64,000 bases of DNA from PNON01 sp964387025 (GCA_964387025.1 CAYLUZ010000001.1:558001-622000), one strand, 5' to 3'. Counted from the stretch's first letter, positions 16,349 to 25,324 are shown. The notes: generated from the sequence alone by a model not told the origin. Translations and numbers: made by a program.

Positions 16349-16379
16349 TGTAGGGGCGAGGCAACGCCTCGCCCCTACA
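16349..16379. repeat. REP-like hairpin, copy 3
   Basis: A perfect 14-bp stem, TGTAGGGGCGAGGC (16349-16362), loop AAC, GCCTCGCCCCTACA (16366-16379), 36 bases after the RAYT stop. It is the best-preserved copy. Confidence 0.92.
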
Positions 16380-16440
16380 GAATGATACATTTTATAAATT
16401 TGTGTATGATTCGGTAATAACAGAGAAAAGAGGTGAAGCG

Positions 16441-17505
16441 ATGCGGAAAATGATCCTGGTTTTTACTTGTATTTTTGTAATGGCCTGCAATATGGGAAGG
16501 ACTGCTTCAACCCCCGTTCAACCAGGTCCTCAGGAGCAACAGATTGCCACCCATGCTACCGAACCGACTGCCGCAGCCACAACATTACCCAGCGCGACGA
16601 TTCCTGTCCCGGTCGAGGCAACATCCACACCCATCGCGGTTGTCCCCATCCCAGTCAGCTCAGTTCAAATTGAGGGAATGCCGTACAATGCCTATCAAAT
16701 CCCCGGCGACCCGTTCCGGTTTGTTTGCCCGGATCCCTGCCCGTTTGACACACAATATATATATGCGGCGTACGCAGGCTTTCGCGCTGCCCATGCCAAA
16801 CTGATCCAATTGACCGGAATCGATACCCTGACCGAGCTGCAGCCGGTGGACATGCACCTGGATCTGACAGACAGCATCTGCAGGGATGCTCCATACGGGC
16901 ATGCCTACGTTTACTCGAGCGCCCACCAGGCATTTACCTGCAGCGAAGGACCCGGTTATTACCCCACGGTCGAGGAAAAGATTCGCCAGGCTGCTACACT
17001 CGATGGGCAATATTTTCCGCTGCACGAGTACATGCACACCTTTTTCTTTGGAAGGCTCTCCGGTAAGGCGGGCGATTTCGAGGATTATAAAGCACCATTT
17101 TTACATGATTATGTCGTACCGATACCATCTTATGCCACCGGGATCCTTGATCCTGCCGGATTCTGCACCTACCGCGAACTTGCCCCCGGGGATTATAGCG
17201 GTTGGTTGATCAATGAACTCTGCCGGCAAAATGGCTTCCAACTAAAGGATTTGGCTCTCAGCCTGATCGAACTGGATAAGGTCTACCAATCCGGCGCAGG
17301 CCAGGTGGAGCAGGAAGGGTACGCACATCCAGCGGCGAGCGTAGTCCAGTACCGTGACATCCTCAACCGCCTGCTGGGCAGCGACACCACGCAGGCCTTT
17401 GCCGATGCCTGCTGGCCACCCGGTTTTTTTGGAAACAGCTACAGTCCGGGTTCATCCTGCACCGCTGCTCCAATAATAGAAGGTACGCCAACGCTCGTGC
17501 AATAG
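16441..17505 (+). CDS. Secreted lipoprotein with HExxH metallopeptidase-like motif
   Basis: 354 residues from the ATG at 16441, which has a GAGG site; the upstream ATG at 16402 would put hydrophilic residues before the signal peptide. The signal peptide ends in the lipobox VMAC (C16). A Thr/Pro/Ala-rich linker (about 20-72) precedes a globular domain with ten or so cysteines. HEYMH at 195-199 is a possible zinc site in a helix (QYFPLHEYMHTFFFGRLSG). No known peptidase family is recognised, so activity is inference from the motif alone. Downstream of REP copy 3 and upstream of copy 4; probably monocistronic. Confidence 0.65.
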   Translation: MRKMILVFTCIFVMACNMGRTASTPVQPGPQEQQIATHATEPTAAATTLPSATIPVPVEATSTPIAVVPIPVSSVQIEGMPYNAYQIPGDPFRFVCPDPCPFDTQYIYAAYAGFRAAHAKLIQLTGIDTLTELQPVDMHLDLTDSICRDAPYGHAYVYSSAHQAFTCSEGPGYYPTVEEKIRQAATLDGQYFPLHEYMHTFFFGRLSGKAGDFEDYKAPFLHDYVVPIPSYATGILDPAGFCTYRELAPGDYSGWLINELCRQNGFQLKDLALSLIELDKVYQSGAGQVEQEGYAHPAASVVQYRDILNRLLGSDTTQAFADACWPPGFFGNSYSPGSSCTAAPIIEGTPTLVQ

Positions 17506-17530
17506 GCGAGGGCGTGCAGATTGAGCAATG

Positions 17531-17564
17531 TAGCAGGGGCGGAGGCTCCGCCTTACCCCTGCTA
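17531..17564. repeat. REP-like hairpin, copy 4 (diverged)
   Basis: TAGCAGGGG and CCCCTGCTA (17531-17539, 17556-17564) enclose a GGCGGA/TCCGCC inner stem. The 35 bases after it resemble those after copy 1 and end with the same ATGTGCCATAATA (17587-17599). That sequence is followed by an ATG (17604) that opens only a 16-codon frame. Confidence 0.7.
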
Positions 17565-17680
17565 TACCCAATAACACCATTATTGAAATGTGCCATAATA
17601 CAATGGATGAGCTTTGACCAGAATTTCCTACAGCGATGTTCTCTCAGAATTTCATAGTGACTGAGATCGAGCTAGTTCCT

Positions 17681-19777
17681 TTATTCAAATACCGCCGCAC
17701 TCCAAATATCCAGTTCAGGCAGGTTGAACGTCAGCCAGCCATCCTCTACCGTAAAGTCGATAGCAGTCTTCTTGCCTGATTCAACTGGAATGATATACAG
17801 TTGTCTATTGGTAGATTCGAACCCTTCCGGCAGATGTACGCGAATAGCCAGTTCCTTCTGCGGGATATAATCACCGTCGAAATTATTATTCAGAATGTGG
17901 ATGACCAACTGATCCATGCCTGCCCATGGCATGAGATATATATTTTCCGGTGCATGGTTGCCTTCCACATATTGAGAAACCACGGACATGACTTTATCCA
18001 GATTCAACTGATTTCGAAAAGAATAATATTCCCAGCCAATGTTTTCGTTGAAGAAGTACAGACTGCCATCACCAAATTTTTTACCACCCGGGCTTTTTAA
18101 ATTTTGAAGATCACTCCTTTGGACAGACACAAAATTCTCATCCAGGCTTGCAAAACGGTTATCCCCTGTTATGACCACCCCTCCGCTCTGGATATAATCC
18201 ATCAAAGCCTGAACTTGCGTATCACTCCAACTGTATCCAGTGGCAAAGACCACTTTGTAATCTGCTGCATTTTCTGAAGATGTAAAATCAAAGGGGATAT
18301 TGTTTTCAATCAGCATCCAGGCAAAACCGATCGCGGCGTCATTGGGCGCCTGGTCGTTCCAATCCACCCGCGGAGGGGCAATGATGGCTACTTCCGGCTT
18401 GACAGGTTGGTTATCCAGAAACAGCTCCGGGTACTGATGTAGAAAATCGAAATAGGGCCGGATGGTTTGGCGATTCACAACATATGGGCCTTCATCGGAA
18501 TACGGGGTGTTAAAATCCCAGTAGCAAAATGATCCACCCGCCATGTAAGTTTCGGCTAATGCATGCGCCACTTTACGGCTTGCAGCAGGTTCCTGCAGAT
18601 CCCTCAGAACGCTATAATCACGCAGGATCATCAGGACTGAGGATCTTTTACCCAGGCTGGCTGCATATCTGATGGGAGGAGTGACCGGATAGCCATAATC
18701 CAGTTTGGCGGCTTCCGGGTTGTCGTTCCGCCACCAGCCTTCAAAATAACTGTGCTCGTATGTGAAGTTATCCATCAACGGATAGTAAGTTACCAACCTG
18801 TCATTTTGCGCGAATGGATGCATGTTCGCGGAAACAAGAATTTCGCGTCCCAGGGTTTCGCGTGCATAGTTGCGTGCTTCTGTCATCACTTTCTCAATGA
18901 ATTTGCTGCTTTCGCGCTGCAGGAATTCGCGAAACTCCGGGCCTAAAGGCACATCCATTCCCTTACCCTGCCGATATTCATCATCAAAACCCTGTTGGAT
19001 GAGATAATCCTTGAAATTAAAGGATTGGATGTCTTTCACACCTTTTTTTGCCAGTTCTGCTTCTGTAAATGATGCGGCCAGGTAGTCCCTGAAGCCATCC
19101 TGGGTGATCGAATCGAATCCGCCGCCAAGCCAGATGGAATCAGCAACACCGCTTAGCTCATCCACAACAATACCATCCGCACCCGCATCCAGCTTGTAGA
19201 ACATATCCTCGAGGATCTGCTGCTGCCAGGCGGGGTCGAGCAGATTAAGATAAACAAAATCTGACTGAATGGTGACCGGATTACCATCCATATCCGTGAC
19301 AAAAGCCTGCTTGAGGTTATCCGGCAGCTCTTCCACAGAATGCCAGCGATCGTCCTGCCATAAGGAGACCTGGTACACATACTTAATTCCCAGGTTATGG
19401 GCGATCTCTATATCTTCCACATTAGGTCCGGCGGTACCAGCGAAAGAGAGAATGGTGGGCTGCAAAAAAGCATCCTGAGGATCGTTAAATGTCCATTTTC
19501 CGCTGATCTCAACCCGCGGACCGATTGGTGCAGCAACAGGGGATGGCTCAACCGGGATTTCTGACCGGGTTGGTTCTTCTTCCTGCGTTGTAGTCTGTGA
19601 TGGTTGTGATGAACCCGGCCAGGCAGGGATGGAGATACCTCCCTGACACCAGGGCGGCAGAGGCCAGGGACCCGCCGGTGGGCATATTTTGGCCGCAAAC
19701 ATTACTCCCATTAAGGCCAGACAGCAGGCAATGATCACAAGAATAACAATCAGGGATATTTTTAGTCCTTTGTTCAT
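17681..19777 (-). CDS. Putative membrane-anchored TIM-barrel glycoside hydrolase
   Basis: 698 residues. An N-terminal hydrophobic anchor (about 6-30) and a Pro/Thr/Glu-rich linker (about 50-90) lead into a long extracellular region. Residues about 100-450 have TIM-barrel glycosidase character: successive strands such as IKYVYQVSLWQ, GADGIVVDELSG (a possible catalytic Asp/Glu after a strand) and ILVSANMHPF, MDNFTYEHSYFEGWW. Residues about 470-580 resemble a GATase/trimerisation-like domain (VVFATGYSWSDTQVQALMDYIQSGGVVITGDN), and the last 100 residues look like a beta-sandwich. This arrangement recalls beta-galactosidase-type enzymes, but I cannot assign a GH family. GGAGG precedes the ATG. Probably acts on polysaccharide outside the cell. 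Confidence 0.6.
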   Translation of the reverse strand: MNKGLKISLIVILVIIACCLALMGVMFAAKICPPAGPWPLPPWCQGGISIPAWPGSSQPSQTTTQEEEPTRSEIPVEPSPVAAPIGPRVEISGKWTFNDPQDAFLQPTILSFAGTAGPNVEDIEIAHNLGIKYVYQVSLWQDDRWHSVEELPDNLKQAFVTDMDGNPVTIQSDFVYLNLLDPAWQQQILEDMFYKLDAGADGIVVDELSGVADSIWLGGGFDSITQDGFRDYLAASFTEAELAKKGVKDIQSFNFKDYLIQQGFDDEYRQGKGMDVPLGPEFREFLQRESSKFIEKVMTEARNYARETLGREILVSANMHPFAQNDRLVTYYPLMDNFTYEHSYFEGWWRNDNPEAAKLDYGYPVTPPIRYAASLGKRSSVLMILRDYSVLRDLQEPAASRKVAHALAETYMAGGSFCYWDFNTPYSDEGPYVVNRQTIRPYFDFLHQYPELFLDNQPVKPEVAIIAPPRVDWNDQAPNDAAIGFAWMLIENNIPFDFTSSENAADYKVVFATGYSWSDTQVQALMDYIQSGGVVITGDNRFASLDENFVSVQRSDLQNLKSPGGKKFGDGSLYFFNENIGWEYYSFRNQLNLDKVMSVVSQYVEGNHAPENIYLMPWAGMDQLVIHILNNNFDGDYIPQKELAIRVHLPEGFESTNRQLYIIPVESGKKTAIDFTVEDGWLTFNLPELDIWSAAVFE

Positions 19778-19966
19778 GGCTAAATCCTCCGAGTTGTGAT
19801 GTTGTTTTAATTTTATAATAAATAATATACTTCATGGAAATATTTTATATACTACTCTGGCGAATGCATAGGATAAATCTTCCCTGATCTTTATGATATT
19901 GATTTGGAATGACTATCAAGATGGGATAAAAAATGCCTGGTCCTCGCTGGCTGGATGGAAGCCGGG

Positions 19967-20044
19967 GCAGGGGTGAGGCGTCCCACAGGGATGCTTCCCA
20001 TTCCGTTTCACTTCTGGGATGATATCGCAACCGCCTCACCCTGC
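19967..20044. repeat. Inverted pair of REP-like sequences
   Basis: GCAGGGGTGAGGCG (19967-19980) and CGCCTCACCCTGC (20032-20044) are inverted copies about 50 bases apart and resemble the REP core GTAGGGGCGAGGC. They lie in the 318-base divergent gap 19778-20095, which otherwise shows only the upstream regions of the two flanking genes. Confidence 0.5.
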
Positions 20045-20095
20045 GTATAATGAAATCGTGTATAACAGAATAGGTTGAACGAAATGAGGTTTTCG

Positions 20096-20503
20096 ATGTA
20101 CGCGATCAAAGCAGAGATAAATGATCCCATGGCAGAGGAGTTCGCCTTCACTGCGCAGAAGACGATGTATGGTGGACGGCACATTGCCTGCGGCGATACG
20201 ATCAATATTTTTGCGAGTGAGAACCAGGGCGGGTCCGGGTTGATAGCAAGCGGGGTTGTCACCTCGGTTGAGGCTGTTGCGAGGGTGAGCGGGGTCGAAC
20301 GGCAAACGCCGCGGGTAAGCATCACCGTCAGGCGCACGGCGCTTGTTAAGCAGCGCCTGGGACGGAGCGAACTCAAACCTTTTTCAAACTGGAGCGACAA
20401 CCGACCGGAGACGGAACTCAGCTTCAAGTTCTACCGCCAGGCGACGAACAAGATCGTCGGCATCTCAGACCAGGCAGCGACGTTCCTGCTTGGTTTCTTT
20501 TAG
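20096..20503 (+). CDS. Conserved protein of unknown function (possible PUA-like fold)
   Basis: 135 residues from the ATG at 20096, which has GAGG six bases upstream; two earlier ATGs lack a site. It is soluble. Readable blocks are EFAFTAQKTMYGGRHIACGD, then NIFASENQGGSGLIASGVV, PRVSITVRRTALVKQRLGRSEL and LSFKFYRQATNKIVGIS. The small beta-rich pattern beside an ASCH-domain gene suggests an EVE/PUA-like nucleic-acid or nucleotide-binding fold, but that is inference. I know similar uncharacterised proteins from other bacteria but no function. Confidence 0.6.
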   Translation: MYAIKAEINDPMAEEFAFTAQKTMYGGRHIACGDTINIFASENQGGSGLIASGVVTSVEAVARVSGVERQTPRVSITVRRTALVKQRLGRSELKPFSNWSDNRPETELSFKFYRQATNKIVGISDQAATFLLGFF

Positions 20504-20583
20504 CACAGCCGGGCAGGTGTATGGAAACCTTGCAGATAAGAATGCATTCCCGGTAATAATACCAGAACGAAAAGAGGAATATT

Positions 20584-20958
20584 TTGAATCACATAAAACA
20601 CAGACGTATGCAATTTGTTTCGGATAGACTGGTTCAACAGGTTGTGGATGGAATCAAAACCGCCAGCGTTGTCCGCCTAGGGGAAATTGAAAGCGGGGAT
20701 GGCGAATACGATGATCCTCTGGTAGTGGGCGAGTACTATGATGTGTACGACAGCCATTTGAAAGCTTGTGCTACCATCCGGGTCACGGCGATGGAGTTGT
20801 GCTGCTGGGAGGATATTCCGGAGCGTTTATGGAGAGGTGAGACAAATAGAAGCGCTGATGAATTCCGCGAAGATCACCTGGAATACTTCCAAAATCCGGG
20901 TCCTGGTTTTGAGTTTGTGGCTTATTATTTTGAGCTGGCTAAAGGAAAGAATAAATAG
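20584..20958 (+). CDS. ASCH-domain protein
   Basis: 124 residues from a TTG codon at 20584, which has AAGAGG six bases upstream; the ATG at 20608 (MQFVSDRLVQ) is the alternative start and has no site. The ASCH pattern is visible: FVSDRLVQQVVDGIKTASV at the start, a strand region with VVGEYYDVYDSH, TIRVTAMEL, and a C-terminal ADEFREDHLEYF followed by FEFVAYYFEL. ASCH proteins share the PUA-like RNA-binding fold; some hydrolyse acylated cytidines. No direct evidence for RNA or nucleoside substrate here. It is followed 4 bases later by a small gene. Confidence 0.75.
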   Translation: MNHIKHRRMQFVSDRLVQQVVDGIKTASVVRLGEIESGDGEYDDPLVVGEYYDVYDSHLKACATIRVTAMELCCWEDIPERLWRGETNRSADEFREDHLEYFQNPGPGFEFVAYYFELAKGKNK

Positions 20959-20962
20959 AGAT

Positions 20963-21307
20963 ATGAGAATGGATCCATCATGCGTCTTGCGAATGTATGA
21001 ATCGCACAAAAGGCGGGGCGGGCAATTCCCTGAATCTTTTGCAGGGTCATGGCTGAGGGTGGATAAGGCTGAGATCGCAGCAGATGGGCTGGATACAGCC
21101 CAGGTCTGCGTGGAGTTCCCATCCCGGGCTAACCTGGATGTCAGGCTGGTTATCACGCACGGATCATTGGTTATGGAAGAATCGCTGATGATGGATGCGG
21201 CTGGGAAAGGTGAATTGGAAGTGGTGTCGTCCACACCGGGAGAGATACTGGTAACAGTGAAAGATAAGCCGGTCAGAGTGAGCTTAATGGTGAAGGAGGT
21301 AGGATGA
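20963..21307 (+). CDS. Small uncharacterised protein
   Basis: 114 residues from the ATG at 20963 (alternative ATG at 20969). The longer open frame upstream runs inside the ASCH gene in another frame and is not used. The protein is mostly beta-strand in character (LDTAQVCVEFPS, LDVRLVITHGSLV, GEILVTVKDKPVRVSL) after a basic N-terminus (MYESHKRRGGQFP). No known family recognised. Its stop overlaps the start of the next gene (ATGA at 21304), so the two are translationally coupled. A phage-derived origin is possible but unsupported. Confidence 0.5.
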   Translation: MRMDPSCVLRMYESHKRRGGQFPESFAGSWLRVDKAEIAADGLDTAQVCVEFPSRANLDVRLVITHGSLVMEESLMMDAAGKGELEVVSSTPGEILVTVKDKPVRVSLMVKEVG

Positions 21308-21489
21308 CGAAACGGATCGTGGTGGATGACATTCAGAAAAAGGATGACCGGGAGAAAGAGAAAGCACTAAAGGTTAAGCTGAGTGGCAAGCTGGTGACAG
21401 AATTAAAACAGGCTGAACTGCTGGAGTTGGTATTGCTCCTGGCGCAGAAAGCCGGTCTGGTGGATGGAGAGGGGAAGGTAAAGGGATAG
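21304..21489 (+). CDS. Small charged helical protein
   Basis: 61 residues. A lysine- and aspartate-rich first half (about 1-28) is followed by an amphipathic helix, LVTELKQAELLELVLLLAQKAGLV. GGAGGT stands upstream and the ATG overlaps the previous stop by 4 bases. The two small proteins probably work together; no function can be assigned. Confidence 0.5.
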   Translation: MTKRIVVDDIQKKDDREKEKALKVKLSGKLVTELKQAELLELVLLLAQKAGLVDGEGKVKG

Positions 21490-21524
21490 CAAATATGGTC
21501 TACAGACTATTTACTTATTATGTT

Positions 21525-22142
21525 TCAGTCTAAGCTATTTTCTGAATCCGATAATACAATGTCAAGACTGTATAGCAGTGACATGGCTTCAGGCAGGGAG
21601 AATTTAGCTTTCTTCACATTGTTATCGATCACCGAGACGGAATAATTGGTCGCATCGGTGAAATTGGCTTCTGCCAAATTGGTATTGTGGAACCGGCTTT
21701 CGCTGAAATCCGTTTGGTTGCAATCCGCCAGACTGAGGTCTGCATCGGTGAAATCCACCGAGTGAGCAATACAATCAGTCATCTGGATCTTCGCCAGATG
21801 CAATCCTGTAAATATTGAATAATTAAGTGCGCACTTCAGAAAATCCACCGTTTTCAGGAAATTTTTCTTTGCAAGCGATGTATCCATCCAGTTGATCCCG
21901 ATCAGTTGGCAATTCCTGAAAACAACTTCTGTGAATACGCAATTATTCAGCTTGGTTAAGCTGAAATCACAATCCAGAAAGGTGCAGTTATGGAATTTAC
22001 ACCCGAGCAAAGCGGCTTCCCGAAATGTGCAGCGGTTGAATTTACACTCATTGAATTCCGCTGATCGCACCTCGGTGGACCGGCAGTCGATGGATTTGAA
22101 CTGCTCATTGTTGTATTCACTATTTGGGAAAGGGGATTTCAT
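21525..22142 (-). CDS. Pentapeptide-repeat protein
   Basis: 205 residues made largely of A(D/N)LxX-type pentapeptides, for example SAEFNECKFNRCTFREAALL and DADLSLADCNQTDFSESRFH. These form a right-handed quadrilateral beta-helix. Many Cys and Phe occupy the inward positions, as in Qnr/McbG-like members, with a short break near residue 85-95. Qnr relatives protect DNA gyrase by mimicking DNA; most other members have no known role, and resistance cannot be inferred from sequence. A GGAG site lies upstream of the ATG. It is the only gene between the small-protein cluster and the diguanylate cyclase. Confidence 0.88.
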   Translation of the reverse strand: MKSPFPNSEYNNEQFKSIDCRSTEVRSAEFNECKFNRCTFREAALLGCKFHNCTFLDCDFSLTKLNNCVFTEVVFRNCQLIGINWMDTSLAKKNFLKTVDFLKCALNYSIFTGLHLAKIQMTDCIAHSVDFTDADLSLADCNQTDFSESRFHNTNLAEANFTDATNYSVSVIDNNVKKAKFSLPEAMSLLYSLDIVLSDSENSLD

Positions 22143-22276
22143 GGTTATTTATGCTCCAATAACACTTTTGTAGAGTTATCGCAAAAGTAACAAGTTTTTC
22201 AATGAATGGTCACATAAAAATTATCGGAGAAAAAGGAAAAATTGTTGCAAGGCAAGGTCGCAATATACCATTTTTC

Positions 22277-25200
22277 TTACTTTGGTTCGATATTCCGCCT
22301 CTTTTTTTCCTGGTACATCTTCGTATCGGCAGCTTTGAGAGTCTCGATCAAAGAATCACCCTGTTCAGCTGTGCTTAATCCACAAGAGAGTTGCAGCTCT
22401 GGCCCCTCACTGGCAGCGTTGAGCTCATCCATAATGGTCCTTAACCGTGTCATGGCTGCCTCAGCTTCAGGAAAAGAGGTGCCAATTAGAAGAACAGCAA
22501 ACTCATCTCCCCCAATGCGGGCGATCACATCTTCTACACGGAAGGCAGTAACCAAAACATTTGCAGCACGTTTTAACAGTTTATCACCAGCTTCATGCCC
22601 AAATTGGTCGTTGGTATCTTTTAGCCTGTCGACATCTACCATCAAGACACTGATTGGGTATTGCCTCCCGTGTTCAAGGTGCTCCATACTTTCCTCAAAA
22701 AAAGCACGGTTATTTAATCCTGTTAAAGCATCATGCAAACTTAAATACTGTAATTTAATCTCACTTTGCTTGCGGTCGGTAATGTCTTTAACCGCACCAA
22801 TGATGGCGCTAACCCGATTTTCTCTCTCATTCCAGTCAGGCCGGGCAACAATCTCAATCCAGCGCATTTCGTTATTTGCTCTAAAGGTTCGGCATTCAAG
22901 TTTCCCGGGCTGGTGGGTTGCGATTAGATTCTGCAAGAAAACAACTGCCTTGCCCAGGTCGTCTGGATGAAATATTTCCACCCATTGTTCAAAGGTTCTG
23001 GTTTTATTTATATCCCGGCCGGTTGCAGCGTAATAACTATCGGTCACATAGTCCAAGGTGACCTTTCCTTCCGCTGACACACCGATCTTATAGATATAAT
23101 CTGAAGTGAGTTCCGAAACCAATTTAAATTGCTGTTCACTCACCCGTAGTGCTTCGAGGACTGCTTCCCTTTCTAATTCAGCCTGCTTGCGTTCAGTTAT
23201 GTCAATAATGTTGCCGATTACTTTAACTATTCGGCCATTTTTTTGAACAGCATGGGCTAATGTCCGCACCCATAAACGTCGTCCTTTTGCGGTTGTGAAT
23301 GGTATTTCCAGATCATAGGATTCACCAAAATCGACGCATCTCTGGTAAGTAGTGATTACCATGGACTGATCTTCTGGGTCATAACAGGATAAGCTTTTAT
23401 TGATATATTCCTTTGAATCCTTAATTTCATGAACAGGCTCGAATTCATGGATTCGGTAAGTTTCATCAGTCCAGGTCATTTCCTGCTTAATATTATCCCA
23501 TTCCCAACCACCGACCTTGCTTAATAATTGGGTTTCATTTAATAAATTTTCACGATAATGTAATTTTTCAAGTGCTTCTTCCTTTTGTAATTCAGCCTGC
23601 TTACGTTCGGTGATATCAATAATGTTCGTAATAAAAAATCGTGGATCTTTTTGCTCATCCCGCAACAGTGTTGTGCTGATGAATACTTCCTTCGTGCTTC
23701 CGTCCTTACAAACATATTGTTTTTCATAATTCGCAGAATTCCGTTGACCGGTAAGGATTGGTTTAAGAATTTCATGGTTCGGAGTGATATATGCAGGAAC
23801 GGTGATATCCGCCCAATTCTTTCCGACTAATTCATCCACAGAGTAACCCAGCATATCAGCAAAAGCTTGATTCACATTAATATACTCTCCATCAATGGAT
23901 GTGAGCGTATATCCAATGGAGGATTTTTCGAACATAACGCGAAACTGCTTTTCGCTTTCTTTCAGTACTGTCTCTGCCTGGACGCGCTTAGTAATATCCG
24001 TAATAAATCCTTCGTAGAATTGGATATTTCCCAAGGAGTCTTTGACAGTCCGGGTAGTCGTCTGTGTCCAAATAATACTTCCATCCTTGCGATAGTTTTG
24101 CCTGATATTTTCAAACAAATTCCCATTCTGAGCAAACGATTGCTGAAACCCAAGCCTATCAGAAGGATTTACATAGATCTGTGTACTGATATCAGTAATA
24201 CTCGCGATCATTTCTGCTGATGATTCAAACCCGTAGATATGTGCCGTGGCCGGATTTACCAGGGTAAACTGACCCTGAGGCGTCGATTGAAAAATACCAA
24301 CGGGAGCATCATTAAAAATATTCAGATACTTACCTTCACTTTTCCGTAATGCTGTGAGAGCAGTTTCCGTTTGAGCTTCCGACTTACGACGTTCCGCAAT
24401 GATGGTGCTCAAAATTAAGGCTGAGAATGTTTCTACAACAAGGAATATCTGCAAAGACACCAGATGCTCTGCCTGGTCCTGGCTGGCAAAGCTAAAAATA
24501 CCATATCCGCGCAGCGTGTTCCAGGTGGCAATGATTGCGATCAATAAAAGTACGCGGGCAACACCTCGGGGGCCAAGCAAGAAAGCCAACCAGATGAATA
24601 AAGGAAAAAACATGTAATTGTTCAGAAGAGGTTTTTCTGCAATTGTGAATGGACCGTATAACAACCAGGCGAAGACGGCCATGATTATCACAAGGAAAGA
24701 GGTTTCCACAATCTGACGTATTGTAATTGAAGAAAACACTCTTTTTTGGGATGTCCAACTTAGGATAAATGGTGTGATCAGAATAATCCCCAATCCATCT
24801 GATACCCACCATACATACCATGCTTTCAAAAATATGCTGTGGAAGGCGAGGGTGGAGATCAGGGCACCCAGCAGAGCCGTGAGAGCATTAACAGCGACTC
24901 CAACAAAGAACAAAACGAGGATCTCCCTGGTGGTTACAAAAGTAATTTTTGACTTGCATAAAGTAAGCATTACCCATGCGCATAGGGCTGGCTCGATCGT
25001 ATTTGCAAGCGCATATCCCAGACTGACCAAAAGAGGATTGCCAAAACTCCAATTCCCGATTGCATTTGTAAAAAAAATAACAGAAAGTAAAAGCGGCCAC
25101 CGGTTCTTAGGTCTAAGCAACAATATAGCCAGTGCAAATCCGCTGACCGGCCAAATTGCTGCTATGCCTTCAGGTCTTGTCACCAGCAAGAGACCAATGT

Positions 25201-25324
25201 GTACCAAGATCCAGTACACAATAGCGATTATGAGCAATTCAAGTATTTCTTTCCAATTAATAATTGCCTTACTGGCAACAGGTGGAATATCAGAAGTAGC
25301 CTTAACCGGAGGGTTTTGATTCAC
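22277..25324 (-). CDS. MASE1-PAS(x4)-GGDEF diguanylate cyclase
   Basis: 1015 residues from a GTG at 25324, which has AAGAGGA six bases upstream; an upstream TTG at 25396 is possible but has no site. Order: MASE1 membrane sensor with about eight to ten helices (about 20-310), four PAS/PAC units starting near 325, 450, 580 and 710, then a GGDEF domain. The active-site GGDEF is intact at about 938-942, and an inhibitory RVED (RxxD) I-site stands five residues before it. The protein should make cyclic di-GMP from two GTP and be feedback-inhibited. The many PAS-PAC linkers (ITERKQAE type) suggest redox, gas or ligand input. No EAL domain. Confidence 0.92.
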   Translation of the reverse strand: MNQNPPVKATSDIPPVASKAIINWKEILELLIIAIVYWILVHIGLLLVTRPEGIAAIWPVSGFALAILLLRPKNRWPLLLSVIFFTNAIGNWSFGNPLLVSLGYALANTIEPALCAWVMLTLCKSKITFVTTREILVLFFVGVAVNALTALLGALISTLAFHSIFLKAWYVWWVSDGLGIILITPFILSWTSQKRVFSSITIRQIVETSFLVIIMAVFAWLLYGPFTIAEKPLLNNYMFFPLFIWLAFLLGPRGVARVLLLIAIIATWNTLRGYGIFSFASQDQAEHLVSLQIFLVVETFSALILSTIIAERRKSEAQTETALTALRKSEGKYLNIFNDAPVGIFQSTPQGQFTLVNPATAHIYGFESSAEMIASITDISTQIYVNPSDRLGFQQSFAQNGNLFENIRQNYRKDGSIIWTQTTTRTVKDSLGNIQFYEGFITDITKRVQAETVLKESEKQFRVMFEKSSIGYTLTSIDGEYINVNQAFADMLGYSVDELVGKNWADITVPAYITPNHEILKPILTGQRNSANYEKQYVCKDGSTKEVFISTTLLRDEQKDPRFFITNIIDITERKQAELQKEEALEKLHYRENLLNETQLLSKVGGWEWDNIKQEMTWTDETYRIHEFEPVHEIKDSKEYINKSLSCYDPEDQSMVITTYQRCVDFGESYDLEIPFTTAKGRRLWVRTLAHAVQKNGRIVKVIGNIIDITERKQAELEREAVLEALRVSEQQFKLVSELTSDYIYKIGVSAEGKVTLDYVTDSYYAATGRDINKTRTFEQWVEIFHPDDLGKAVVFLQNLIATHQPGKLECRTFRANNEMRWIEIVARPDWNERENRVSAIIGAVKDITDRKQSEIKLQYLSLHDALTGLNNRAFFEESMEHLEHGRQYPISVLMVDVDRLKDTNDQFGHEAGDKLLKRAANVLVTAFRVEDVIARIGGDEFAVLLIGTSFPEAEAAMTRLRTIMDELNAASEGPELQLSCGLSTAEQGDSLIETLKAADTKMYQEKKRRNIEPK

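Noticed and set aside
20963..21489. Prophage remnant
   Set aside because: No recognisable phage structural, integrase or att sequence; only two small unassigned proteins.
22242..22970. 242-codon open frame on the plus strand opposite the GGDEF region
   Set aside because: Antisense shadow of a well-supported diguanylate cyclase; no ribosome binding site or recognisable domain.
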